Of a stretch of 64,000 bases of DNA, positions 46,614 through 58,646 are shown one piece after another. Source of the stretch: Deinandra increscens subsp. villosa (taxonomy: Eukaryota > Streptophyta > Magnoliopsida > Asterales > Asteraceae). The notes under the pieces were generated by a model, which saw only the letters and a list, made by a program, of their open reading frames with translations, did not search any database and was not told where the DNA came from. A program made the position numbers and the translations under genes. Location of the stretch: assembly GCA_039602395.1 (NCBI GenBank), contig JBCNJP010000012.1, positions 21,518,396 through 21,582,395 on the forward strand. The letters run 5' to 3'. The stretch's first letter is position 1. Every line of letters begins with the position of its first letter.

Positions 46614-49600
46614 TCTAACACCCAAGTTCAACTTGACGCCTAACACGACTTTTTATAACGTTAAATTCGGTCCCAGAAAATTTTTCTTTTCAAAACATAA
46701 ACTTTACATTCATGAAATGCCACCAATGTGACTAAACTTACAAAATAACGTTCAAGCTTGACATCCATATGAATAAACATCGTTTATATTTTATATAACC
46801 CAAAAGTGGATACGTTCTAACGGTTCTTCTCGTGAATCGGTTCGTGAAGCCTTGATGAGCGTCCATTAAGCTTTCCCCTTACCTGCAAATTACTCACTTT
46901 CAGTAGTGAGTTTCTATTGCAATAATACATATAAACAATAATCATAAGAAAGTTTGCACACAAAATTCGGATATCAGGTTCTAGGCGTATCGCCTATTAC
47001 TTATCAAACTTCAGGCGATACGCCAGGAAGTGCAGGCGTATCGCCTAACTGCTGAGGTGTTCCAGGCGATACGCCTGGAACCACATTTCCAGGGATTGAG
47101 CTAAGTTCGGCCAATTCTATACTTAGCCAATTTTTAAGCTATCTTACCCGGTTTGCATCAGAACTTACCCAGCTGGTTTCTTACCATCTTTTAAGTGTCC
47201 AACACCTATAAATTGGTTCTAAATACAAGTTTTAGTCATTTAAACATACCTTGGTCGATTACCAACCCAATTTGCATTAACGGCATTCATCCGACCCATT
47301 TTACCCACTTAGGGATCTCTTGTGACAACCATCAAGGGTTGTCATCCAGAATTCACCCAACACATGTAATTCACGTCTAAGATCTTCATGTAGGCAATAT
47401 GGCAATGTACTAGTTATATGCAAAACAACTAATTTGTCTTACACATCCTTTATGAGTTTAGCTTTATGCATTACCGTTACTTCTAGTTTTGGCATAGTTC
47501 ATATAATTCCACTCTACTTATCATTGGTTCACTAAATCATTCTAGTATTTGGCCAAATAAGCCTTGTACCATTATTTGACCCGTTAAGACGGGTCCTTGC
47601 CTTTGGTTTACCCCAAATGCCTCACTTGACCACATCTAAACCTTGGAATCTATGGTTCTTTAACCATTTATGATTTCCATTCTTTTGTTCTTGGCATAGA
47701 CTCTTCAAGCCCATTTAGCCACTGTAACATCCATTCATTATTTGATTCATCGAATCTTTCCTGTGGTCAAGTTTATCATTGGAGAACCTCTTGGCTTGGG
47801 CTTCATGGTTCCTAGAACCATCCGTCACCTATTATGCACTTTATAGTTTATTCTTCTAAATTGCCAATACACTTATACTTATCTAATTCATGTAACCTAA
47901 ATAAGGTTACCTTCAACATTCTACCCGTAGGCGTCATGCTCTAACGGGTTTCTTGTCATGCTTTGCATGGTTGCTTTGATTCAATTTCAACTCAATGTAA
48001 CATTTTCATTTGTACACTTAATAATACTCATTACCTAATTAATGAGTTTTATTGTTACTTAAGTAAGTGTAAGTTGTAGTTACCTTGCATCCATGTAAGC
48101 ATTCCCACCTTCATTTTATCCGGTTGACACATCCGATTGTAAGCTTCACCTAGCTAGCCCATCAAGACCAACTATCATATCATATCCATAAAATGGTTAA
48201 GTTAGTTTCCATAACATACCTCTTCCATTTTCATGAATTTAACTATCTCATAGATCATTATTTCATAACTTTGGTAAGTTTGACTTTTAAAAGTCAAACT
48301 ATCCATTTGAGCATATTTTTGCCATTACCCTTTAACTAGGTAATCCATTACACTTCTAGCACATTATTAAATTAGTATGCAATTAGAATATAGCATCATG
48401 CACCTTTTCCATACTTTCATACAATCCTACACGAATTGCAAGTATTTAAACATCACCATAAGCTTTTTCAATTCTATGACTAATAACGTCACCTACTATG
48501 CTTCATGATCCCATTATTCATAGCTAAGATCAATATAACATCAACTAGTCATCATATATGTGCTATAAGATACATGAGCCATTCGATTCTTCCATCCTTA
48601 CAAGATTCAAGATTTTAGAAAAATGCATTCTTGTGCCATATTTTTCAGCAGTGCTGCTATAATGGTCATTTTTTACCCATCTACAAATTTTTCTAGCATT
48701 CCATGTTCAAAGATGAAAGGTAGTACACTGAAAGACCTTTCTAGGTGTATATGGCAGACCTTCTAACGATTTTTCTATGATTTTATACACCATTTCCAAA
48801 AACAGGACAGCAACCATTTTTCCTTCCAAACAGCATGCTGGAAAATTAAATGGCCATATTCAAGTGTTGTTTTGACACATTATAAATCACATTCAGTTCC
48901 TAGTGTTCAAACATGAAATATAGTATTTATAACAAGCTTTCCTATCGTATATCATACATCCTAAACGGACATACAGGTGATATTATACAACACTTTCAAA
49001 ACAGCTCCATAACTAGATTTTTATCATTTTTATGGTTTTATATCATTCCATTTAACACATTATATAAGCATGAATTTCAGAATAGTCCATATTCACATCT
49101 TTGGCACTCAATTTGTTTAATACATTAAGGCCTCATGTTTAGCATTCATAAACACCCATTTGCTAATCACTAGCTCATTTGGACATTTCATCGAGCACTT
49201 GGTGTGCATCAACATGATATCATAATTTCAACCTACTTTGATTTAGGTTTACTTCCCATAAATTGAATATCAAGGTTTTACAACAATGTTTCACCTTATC
49301 ATGCATCAATTAACTAACACAAGTAAACAAACACATGAAATTTTAGTAATTAACAACATGGAATCCAAAAACTTAACCCCCATGGCTTAAAATTCGTAGC
49401 CTAGAGTTCACCCCACCAAAACTTGGGGTTTTGGTCACAATTTCAACCATTTACATGTCTAAAACATGTGTATACCATTATAGAATCATCGCAACATTAA
49501 ATCACAGCCTTAAACATCCAATTTGCCATAAAATTTTCGAAATCTAGACATGCAAGTTTGTGAGCTTTACTTACATGTTAACCTCCAATAGTTTAGCTAT

Positions 49601-49960
49601 GGTTAGAGCTTCAAGAATCTTGCATTTGATTCAAAAATTGCAGCCTAACTCCAACTTATTGAAGATTATGATTTCAAAGGCATGGGAGGGGAAACCTGCG
49701 ACCTTGAGCTTCATACGCCCCATCCTCTTTCTTTCCTTTTTTTTTTCTTTTGTTTAATTTAGTTTCACTAAATTACATCATAGGTCCTTCTAGGTTAATC
49801 TTTAGGTTATTTAATAACCTAAACTTTCATATTTACATCATAAGTTCCCTACTTCTACTTAAATAATAGTTGGCACATAATTTTAATGTACTCATAACTT
49901 GAATTCACGCTTAACGTGAATTTAACGGGATTTTAGCCATATTAGGATCGGGATGTTACA
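46614..49960 (-). mobile_element. Gypsy-type 5' LTR (3.3 kb)
   Basis: On the minus strand it runs from TGTAACATCCC (49960) to GGGTGTTAGA (46614; terminal CA changed to GA), then the primer site. Its 3347-bp length is large for an LTR. It is AT-rich and non-coding apart from chance ORFs. A near-perfect palindromic word AGGCGTATCGCCT/AGGCGATACGCCT occurs four to five times at 46983-47085. The internal region lies in the N gap. Confidence 0.8.
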
Positions 49961-49980
49961 CTCAAACAACAAGTCCCTAA

Positions 49981-50360
49981 ACCACCAGGTCAACTGGTAA
50001 CAAACTTTACGACCAGTCAACCTTGACAGGGTCGACTGGCAGTCATTAAGCCACCAGGCCGACTGGTGACAAACCTTATGACCAGTCGACCTTGACACTA
50101 TGCCACCAGACCGACTGGTGACAAACCTTATGACCAGTCAACCTTGACAGGGTCGAATGTCAGTCACTAAACCACCAGGCTGATTGGTGACAAGCCTTAT
50201 GACCAGTCGACCTTGACAGGGTCGACTGCCAGTCACTAAGCCTCCAGGCTGACTTTTGACAAAACCTTTATGACTAGTCGACCCTCATAAGGTCGACTTC
50301 CAGTCATTACTCACCAAGCCGACTGGTGACCCTAAATACTAAACCAACCTACCTTGGACG
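49981..50360. repeat. Minisatellite, about 69-bp unit, about 5.5 copies
   Basis: Units start near 49981, 50051, 50103, 50172 and 50241, with a partial one near 50311. The consensus parts are CCACCAGGCCGACTGGTGAC, AAACCTTATGACCAGTCGAC and CTTGACAGGGTCGACTGCC. The second unit has lost about 17 bp. Copies have diverged by roughly a tenth, so the array is not brand new. Confidence 0.9.
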
Positions 50361-50461
50361 AACCTTACCAGGTCGATTGAATGCACTCGGCATGATGAGG
50401 CTCTCCAGCCAAGTTAAGCCGAAACATGTAGACCAGGTTGGCTTCTATATGTAACTAACAT

Positions 50462-51005
50462 TGTAGACCCGATAATTTTCGATATGTACATGTTAACACG
50501 ACACGATATGACACGAAGTTAAACATGCTTGAGTTTAAGTTAAATATGTTTTGTGTCATAAACAGGTCGACACGTTTATAACACTATTAAAGTTGTGTCT
50601 AAATAGGTTTCATCTCATCTAACATGTTTATAACACGATTAAACACGTTTATATTTTTAGTAATTTTTAAAATATTTATATATATAATAAAAGAAAAAAT
50701 CATAATCTAATTTGAGATTTTAACCTTAACTTTTAAGATTCCATCGGCCTGGCGTCTTTGACGCCTCAGATTCTCTAAGTATCTTTATTTTTTATTCTTT
50801 GATTTCTTTTCGGTTTTCATTCTTATGATATTAATCGTGTCTGAACAGGTTGTGTCGTGTAACACGTTTATAAACAGTTTCGCGTTCATGTTTTGAATAA
50901 ATTACACGATTAGTTTCGTGTCGTGTTCGTGTTTAGTACATGTTTTAGTTATGTCGTGTCATGTCTGACCCGTTTAACACGTTTAGACATGTTTTGCCAG
51001 CTCTA
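50462..51005. mobile_element. hAT-like non-autonomous element
   Basis: An 8-bp duplication ACTAACAT flanks it (50454-50461 and 51006-51013). The right end reversed is TAGAGCTGGCAAAAC, a known hAT style; the left end (TGTAGACCCGATAAT) is eroded. Interior words alternate ACACGTTT and GTGTCGTGT. No coding is present. Confidence 0.65.
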
Positions 51006-51013
51006 ACTAACAT

Positions 51014-52434
51014 AGAAACTTATTACTATTAGTCCATGGTTCAATGAACGCAAAATCAAAGAGAGTAGTGAAAACCCGGCATGTAATCATGATTGGTGTA
51101 TCATTAGGTCCCGAAGAAAGGACAAGGAGTAACCAATTTCTTAGCCAATACCGCGATATGTTTGTATGTAAACATAGAATCATATCATTACTATCAATTG
51201 ATGGTCCAATTGTGAATATCTTTTTGGGTTTAACTTTGATATTTATTTGAGGAAGTATTAAATCAAGGTTTTTAGATTCTTTGTTGAGGTAAATCGATCG
51301 ACTTTGGAGGAGGAACTTGCAACTCTCCGGTCATGAAGAGACTGAGCCGTCCTTCTCAAGGTTGGCTAAATCTATTGTCTTAGACATATTTTAGGCTTTT
51401 TAGTCTTTCGTTTTTACTGTTTTATAGTATCGTAAACGGAATATAAGTTAGTTTTCCTTACAACCCATCATCATGCATATGAACCATATATTTATTTTTA
51501 ATGAGATATGTCTATCTTGTGACATGGACATTAATATGAGTTACACATGACTTGTCTCATCTCTCATATGACAAGTTAAAACAAAGTGTGTTGCTCCATA
51601 TTCATGTCATACTTCCTTGATTTTGCCCATTTCCCAATATCCACAATGAAATATACAAAGCTTTTAGAAATTTATATCATGTTAACTTTCAATCTCAAGC
51701 TATACATTAAATGCGAATTTGCTAATTTGTTTGTTTATTAATAATTTTATATATTATGAAAATAAAGAGTTTTAGACTTGGATGTTTTAGAAAGAAATTA
51801 AGAAAAAAAAAGAAACTCATCTATATTTCTTTTAATGGAAAACAATGATTTATTACGACTAAAAAACAAAAAAACCATCGATTAAAAGATCGAATAGTCA
51901 AAGTCAAAATAACATTAATAAAAAAGATAATGTGTTTATTTGATAGAATTGATAAATGAAACAATTAGAGGCATGGACATGGAGGACGAATAATACGATG
52001 AACAAGCTTTTGAAATGAATGGTGACAAGGGAACATTTATACTAGATCTTGTCAACCATTGTTTTCTTTTTCTTTTTTAATTTATGTTTTTTAACGATTT
52101 TAGTTTAATAATTTTTTATGTAATTTGTATTGTCTAATTTTTAATTAATTAGGAGTCATTACTCATTCGTGGAAAACCTACTTTGATCCATTCCTTTGAG
52201 ATTTTGAGATTTTGTTCAAAGATCATGTTCATCCTCCTGAATGGTAAAATTATTTTGTAAATGAAATTTTTACCAACTTTAAAGGTGTACATGCGCACAC
52301 ATATATGTCGAGTTTCATTGTAGAACCTGCTAAAATAGGAAACTGTACTATAAAAATCTGCTCAAACGAATTTCAAAAAAAACTCATTTCAGCATCGTTG
52401 AAACCACTCGTTAAAAATCTAATGGGTTTTTAAA
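51014..52434. other. Unassigned AT-rich stretch
   Basis: No family recognised. The 68-codon ORF at 51044-51250 has no recognisable domain. 51490-52430 is AT-rich with long A/T runs. Confidence 0.4.
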
Positions 52435-52615
52435 TTCTAAATTTAAACTTTAAACCCTAAAACTAAACTTTAAACTCTAAAGTTAAATCCTAAACCCTAA
52501 GTTAAACCCTAAAAGCTAATGCTAAATCCTAAAACTAAACCTTAAACCCTAAAGCTAAACCCCAAACCCTAAAAGATAAAAACCCAAAATCCTAAAAGCT
52601 ACAAACCCGAAAAGC
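52435..52615 (+). repeat. Degenerate telomere-like repeats
   Basis: About 20 imperfect units of the plant telomere motif CCCTAAA (forms such as AAACCCTAAA, AAACTTTAAA and AATCCTAAAA). Only a minority are exact, so it is an old interstitial array or a simple repeat that drifted toward this form. Confidence 0.7.
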
Positions 52616-52618
52616 TAA

Positions 52619-53420
52619 TTGTAGGATCGTGGTTATTCACCTAATAACCTAAGACAAGATTATTCACAAGATTAACTAGACGGAATCAAGTTAATCTTCA
52701 CTCTTTAACAATTAGAATAATATTTGACTCGAATATAATATAAGCAAGTAGGAACACAAGTATTGTATAAACTCAGCAGTATTGTATGAACTTGCAATAT
52801 GACAATGAGAACATTCGGTGGTTACAACTGTTACAAGAATACAAATATATAGTGCCAACGAGAAATTAAGAAAATCAAGGAGAGCCCTTGCTTTCCCTGA
52901 GGATCATCTTGACCCTTAAGTACAAAAAGTAAGAAATATGGTCACTAATATTGGATAAAAATGTCAAGGGAAACAGTTTAGCGGCGTCTGGTGTGGTGAG
53001 GAAGAAGGTTGTTGGTTATTAGACTCACAAAAGTGTTTTTGTCAATCTTCGAGGTAAGCACAGTGAATAGTCATCTTCCGGGATAATTTCTCCTTACCGA
53101 GCTAACTTGAGACATATCTGGAATAAGTACTTAAATGGGATAACTTCAACACCGAGATAACCTTGTTCTTCCGAGATGACCTTCAGCTTCCGAGATAACT
53201 TGGTTACTCTGGTTCTTCATATCTTCCGGGGTAACTTAGTTACTCAAGACGTTAGCTTTCGAGGTAATCTTCTATACTTAGCCGATTTCAGCAACTCTTG
53301 GGGTATGAATTTCCTTACACTAATTAAGGCCATTAATGATTCAACGTGCTAGTTCCAGCGTTGCCAAAATGAATTCAAATCGAAATTCGTTGAGCCGGTT
53401 CCCCATGATTTCATATTTTT
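52619..53420 (-). other. Possible LTR-like stretch with word cluster
   Basis: Begins TGTAGGATCG and holds a minus-strand TATA-like ACTATATATTTG (about 52842-52853). 53040-53280 repeats the word CCGAGATAAC and variants (CCGGGATAAT, CCGAGATGAC, CCGGGGTAAC). No confident ends or target duplication, so an LTR is only a guess. Confidence 0.35.
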
Positions 53421-53790
53421 TTAGGGTTCTATAAAGAAAATTTGTCTATGTGCGTGTTGCAAGCAAATTAAGGAGGGATTTTTTTTTTCTAAATTAGTGT
53501 AATTATAAAACTTATTTATCAAAATAGGTGATTTAAAAAATATTTTTCAAAATGAATGTTTTTTAAATCTTTCTTCTCCCTCTAATTTGTATTGAATACA
53601 AAGTTTTCTTTTTTTAAAATAGTATATCACCGATAATTAAAATTACATCTCTAAATACGAAAAACAAACGTCTAATGTAAATTTAAAGGGGATAAATGGA
53701 TATAAAAAGGTAATATTTAATGGATTTTTTACCTACAAAAATATGTAATGATGGTTTTAAAAAAATACGTAATTGTCATAACACAAATAA
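53421..53790. other. AT-rich stretch, nothing recognised
   Basis: No gene or structured repeat. It ends at the Helitron insertion site (A 53790). Confidence 0.4.
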
Positions 53791-54888
53791 TCTTCCTATT
53801 ATAATAAATAACTATATTTAAGGACACATGTCATCACTAGATTTATTTTCATCATAATTTTCCCGTTTCTCTCTCGTATTACATATCAATTCTCTCACTT
53901 ATTAAATACTAAGAATTTTAGATAATTAAATATTAAAATAAAAAATTTCCTTATTTCAATCATTTATCATAACTTATTAATTAATAATAAGATTTTAATT
54001 ATATCTTAGTTATAAAATTAAATTTATAACTTTAATTTTTCTTGACTTGTAATTACTTAAATTTTAAATATGAAATATAATTTGTTTAACTCTAAATATG
54101 TAACAATGCAACTCACTTCACTGTTAGAGAAATTCATTAACAACAAATCACGAAATTGGATTTTATAAGTGTTGTTGTAATTTGGTTATTGTTTGAATTT
54201 AGATATGACGTGAAGATAATATAAAATAGTTATCTTATAAAACATAGATGGTATAGCATGGAAGTTTAGTATTGATGTTATCTAGATTAAGGTTTTTAAT
54301 TTCCTGAAATATTTTGAATTTATGAGTTTCTTATTTTCTTTTGTGTGTTTTTGTTGATTTGTGTACTATTTTTTTCAAAAGTATTATTTTGTGTCATTAC
54401 ATCTCCTTTGTTGTTTTGTCTATATACCATACCTAACAATGAATTTTTTTTTTCATACAATTGACCAATTTTACTACTTTTTATGTCATATATTACGTGA
54501 ATAATATGTTTGATCAAATATGTAAATGACATGTTGTTAGATGTGCATCCAAATCATATATTTTTTTAACAAACATGTGAACTGTTGGATTTATTTTATT
54601 GTGACAATATTTTATTGAATGGTACATATTGTTTGTACCCATAACTCATGTTTCTATTTTTTGTCTATAATAGTTTAAAAAATCAGATAATTTCCTTTCC
54701 TCGGGTATGAAATTACAATCAACTGAAGAGTTTAAAAAACTTATGCACCGATCTCCTTATGCTTCTCGTAGTGGATGATTATTATTTACAATAACATCAA
54801 TTAAAATATTTTCTTATGAATCTTTAACGTGAATTATATATTAAATTTTTAATAATTAAACCCGTATAATACACGGGTTCTATCCTAG
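53791..54888 (+). mobile_element. Small non-autonomous Helitron
   Basis: 5' end TCTTCCTATTATAATAAATA preceded by A (53790). 3' end has hairpin CCCGT-ATAATAC-ACGGG (54861-54877), spacer TTCTATC and terminal CTAG (54885-54888), followed by T (54889). These are the textbook plant Helitron ends and target. 1098 bp, AT-rich, with no coding and no obvious captured exon. Confidence 0.82.
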
Positions 54889-55261
54889 TGAAGAATAATA
54901 TATTAGCATGGTTTGTATAACAAAAACTCGAACCCTATAGAAATCAGTTTGTATCGGTTAATTTAGAACATTACATTTAGAATGTTCGTACTTGTTTTGT
55001 TTTAGAATTAGTTTGGAACCGGTTTGGTCTTAAGAAACCTCAAACTGTTACGGAACTGACGGTTCTATTTGTAACCGAACTGGTTTGACGAGAACCAATT
55101 TGTAAGAATGTAATTTTTATTACTTTCGTAAGAGCATTCACTATATCACTAGATTGCAAGTCGATGATCATCAGGATGCATTTGATCCCCTAACACTATT
55201 TAAGCATATGGACTTTCTTGATCTTAACTTTACCCGATTCACTAATAAGGGACTAAAATTA
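54889..55261. other. Unassigned stretch
   Basis: Contains GAACCGGTTTGG and AACCGAACTGG words near 55015-55095 resembling hAT subterminal sequence. No gene. Confidence 0.35.
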
Positions 55262-57075
55262 GGGCATGTGGTATACATTGGTGTTGAAAATGGTTTTATC
55301 CTGTCACGTGACAGCTGACTGGATAACACCATATTTCAACACCAAGTGTGGTGTTGAAAATTATTTTATTATTACTTTTTTTACCTTTTACAATTGAAAT
55401 ACTAATTAAATATTTTATTTATAATTATAAGTACTAGAAATTATATATATATATATGCTTCAAAAAAAATAAACTAGCTGATAGATAAATTTTTCTTACC
55501 TTATCTTTCTCCGCCTCGAAAAATTGTCGATCTTGCTCATTCATGTTCGAGGTATCCAAGCTTAGCACACGCATTTGCTCCATGCGTATTTTTTCTTTCT
55601 TCAAATAAATTTTTTTCCTTTTGGATTCGTATTTTCTCTTTTCTTAATTTTGTTCGTTTCATTTGTTCTTGGTTAAACAAGAGGACTTGCTCCATGAATG
55701 CGTCGTTTTCATTTTTTCTTTTTGTTGTCGCATGGCTTTCTTCTTTCCACCGGCCTCGGCAACACATCGAATTTATCCTCATCATCCAGTTGACCATGTC
55801 AATAAGGTCAACATTACACTGTCCCGTTGAAGCCGATCCCATGGGACTATCCATATCGATCGATGACCGTTTGTTGTCGCTCATACTCGAACCAAGCACA
55901 ATCTCATGAAATTTAGGAGACTTTTTCAAAATATCATAATGCATGATGAGAGAGGTGTCGTGTTATGATTGTCACGATAGCGGGTGATGGCTAAGTTTAA
56001 AACGTCGACATCGTTTGCTCCACTTGCACGGTTTCGTTCGAGCCCCGCCACGATGCCATGAAACTTTCTAATTTTTTTTTAATATCGAACCATTTGCTAC
56101 TTAGCTTGTCGTTGTTACGAAAAATATATTTTCACCTTCCTTCGCTTTCAATTTGAGGATCTTGTGGAATTTGTCACTGACACGAGACCAGAACGCCCCT
56201 TTTGTTTGAACGTTCCCTAAAGTGAGTAAAAAAAGTAATATTAGATGAATAAAATATAAGGTAATAAAAACTTAAAAATTACAAAAACTTAAAACTATAC
56301 CGTATCTTGGGTCTTTAGACGTATCCACGTACGCTCGAACTAAATTTAATTCTTCTTTCGTGTTTCATTTTTTCTTCCATTGCGGATCTTGTGTGCCAAC
56401 ATCCTTCTCTTTGCCCCTACGCCAAGTTTTTTTTGATGATTCTCGAACTTGTGTTTCCGGAATGATTCCCAAGTCATCATCTTCATGAACGGATGTTTCG
56501 GATTGAGATTGTGGGAACATTTGTGGAGGAAATTGGGATGGTTGGACTTGGGATGGTGGGACTTGAGATGTCGGGATATGACCCCATTGAACGTAGTTTT
56601 GGTAGGAGGGGTTCGGGTTGTAGAGATGTTGTGGAACTTGACTAGGACCCATGAACAATGGGTTAGGTTGTCCTGCGAAAGTGGGCATATGTCACGGGTT
56701 TTGGTTTGGGTTTTAATTGCTTAAATCTTGGTTTGGATTCATGGTGAGTGGTATTTATTTTTTAAATGTAGATGTAAAAGAATGAGGTCGAAAGAGATAT
56801 GCGAAAATTGGAGGATTAAAATGGGTATTTATGGGGTGAAATTGGTAAAAAAAATTATTTTTTTATTTAAAATAATGACCCAACGATCATTCTTTTGACC
56901 GACCGTTCGACGGCTAAATCCCCTCAACGCCACCACCATCACGACGTGTGAATCTCCACAGCTGATAACCACGCCAACGGACAACGCCTAGAGGGAGGGA
57001 GTGTTTACGCCGTTAACCCCAACCCCCCACCCCCCCCCCCCCCCAAACAACCAAAAGAGAGTATACCACATGCCC
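55262..57075 (-). mobile_element. PIF/Harbinger-type element, ORF1 only
   Basis: Perfect 15-bp inverted ends GGGCATGTGGTATAC (55262-55276 and 57061-57075). Outside are TTA (left) and TTT (right), a likely decayed 3-bp duplication. It codes on the minus strand for an ORF1-type protein (55501-56742) but no DDE transposase. A C homopolymer lies near 57027-57044. Confidence 0.75.
55501..56742 (-). pseudogene. Harbinger ORF1 (Myb/NAM-associated type) pseudogene
   Basis: Exon 1 (56742-56301) starts MNPNQDLSN and holds a Pro/Gln-rich region (SQVPPSQVQPSQFPPQMFPQ). It then runs KTWRRGKEKD into an 'EELNLVRAYVDTSKDPRYG' Myb-like block, with a Trp-to-stop at about 56368 and early stops near 56700. An intron (56300-56217, GTATAG...TTTAG) follows. 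Exon 2 (56216-55501) reads FWSRVSDKFHKILK, later KSPKFHEIVLG and a charged C-terminal helix (EQMKRTKLRKEKIRIQKEKN), with at least two frameshifts and stops. It ends at a GTAAGA donor with no third exon. In active elements this protein helps the transposase bind DNA; here it is dead. Confidence 0.75.
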
Positions 57076-57659
57076 TTTACTCAATTATTCTTAATCACCA
57101 TTCACACATTTACAACTCTAAACACCCTGAGGTAACTGCAAAATGATCCTTCAAACTTATCTTTGATCAATTAAAGATGTCAATTCAATATTTTGCTATT
57201 TTTGAAGTAAAAGTGGTATAAACATCATTCTTATCAAAATTCTTAATTTTTCATCCTAAAACTCATTCTCTAAATTCAAACACATCTTTTTGATATTATT
57301 TAAATATTTTCATATCAATTGGCTGGTAGCCAGCCAAATGCTATTTGATAGTGTCGACATTTGTGTCTCGTTATTTGACATTATTTGAGATTGAAAGTTG
57401 ATAATTAGGAATAGGATTATATGGATATGTGTTCTTAAATAATAGAACATTTTTGTTTATTTGTGGTGATTGAAGGCCTGAAGCTAAATTTTAAAAAAAA
57501 AATGTGTGAGCCCCTTCTAGTGGAAAAATAAAATTCAATGAGGATTTGGTTCATTCGACATGTACACGTCATGGACATCTTGCTTTTCTATGTTCTAGAG
57601 ACTTGTATGTAACTATTGAGAGTGAGCCTCGCATTGAATAAACTGGGTATTCACCTTAT
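57076..57659. other. AT-rich flank, nothing recognised
   Basis: One short inverted phrase TTGGCTGGTAGCCAGCCAA (57319-57337) could form a hairpin. No gene seen. Confidence 0.4.
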
Positions 57660-58277
57660 CAATATATCAAATTGTAAAATCGAGTATGCAAAGGGGTACT
57701 CAGGATAGACCGAGCGAGGTGATGCTCGGTTTAGGACGTGAGGACCTCGCACACTGACTACAAGGGGTGGTGACTCGAGTGATCGAGCTAAACACTTTGC
57801 TTCTTGAGAGAACCTGCAAAACAAAAAACACCGTTGATCTTGGAGCGCAGGACGGGTGTCCCGTGACCAAGCTCGGGCGTGAGAATAAGCTCTTGATTGG
57901 CGATAAGAAATCGTATGGACGAGTGGAGTGAAATTAAATGAATCGTTACCTGGTGGTTGGGGGTATTTATAACCCCCAACCGTTGTCTTTACTCGTAATT
58001 AATGCGGCTTTACCAGAATGGCGTCCTGCGTTTCTGGCCTGGCGGTCGGATTAGAAAGCTACAGTACCCATTTGTGGTAAAGTGTAGGTAAGAGCATCGG
58101 GTCGACCGAGCGGTCGCTCGGCCTAGTTGTTTGGTGAGCTTGGTCTGTGGGTCCGAGTCTGACGGACATTTTGTGTTCGACCGAGAGGTTCAGTCGGTTG
58201 GTGTGGTAATTGTTTAGTTTGGCGTCGCTTGGGCGTATGGTGTTTTGCTGCTTTGTGTGACTGGACATACGTCATCA
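57660..58277 (-). mobile_element. 3' LTR of a Tat/Retand-type Gypsy element
   Basis: On the minus strand a polypurine tract (ACTGGGGGC, 58287-58278) is followed by TGATGACGTATG at 58277, the common Tat-lineage LTR start. A minus-strand TATA box (GGTTATAAATACCCCC, about 57962-57977) supports the direction. The left edge is approximate because no 5' LTR is available. CCGAGC/GCTCGG words recur at 57705-58330. Confidence 0.65.
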
Positions 58278-58515
58278 GCCCCCAGTCCGAGCGTATGACG
58301 GTCTGGACTTTATTGCTCGGACTTTGTTTGAAACCAGTTTGTATCCTTGCTTGGATCAATTGTTACCCGAGTAGTAATTTCAAGGTGAAGTGACGGTTGA
58401 TTTGACATTTAACCGTCTCGGACTTTATGTGTATTAACAGTTGTCATGTCGTGGCGTGCTCTGATTGGCTCTGATACATGAGATCGTGTGCGACGTAGGT
58501 GTATGGTATTCCAAT

Positions 58516-58532
58516 TGATCCCTATATAAGGG
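58516..58532 (+). promoter_or_regulatory. TATA box of the antisense ORF
   Basis: CCCTATATAAGGGG on the plus strand, about 125 bp upstream of the ATG at 58647, followed by a pyrimidine-rich leader. It lies between the polypurine tract and the antisense gene and points away from the LTR. Confidence 0.6.
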
Positions 58533-58646
58533 GGGTTTTCTTTTGTTATCCTTTTTACAGTCTCCTTCCTTCGTCTTCGAGTCTTCTGTTGCTTTCGTCT
58601 TCCTCGTTTCAATGCTCGGTACGTTTTCTCTATCTAGTTAGTCATT

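Noticed and set aside
46051..46646. Long ORFs on both strands near 46.1-46.6 kb
   Set aside because: They consist of the 500-N gap.
57319..57337. Terminator or small-RNA hairpin at TTGGCTGGTAGCCAGCCAA
   Set aside because: A single short palindrome without further support.
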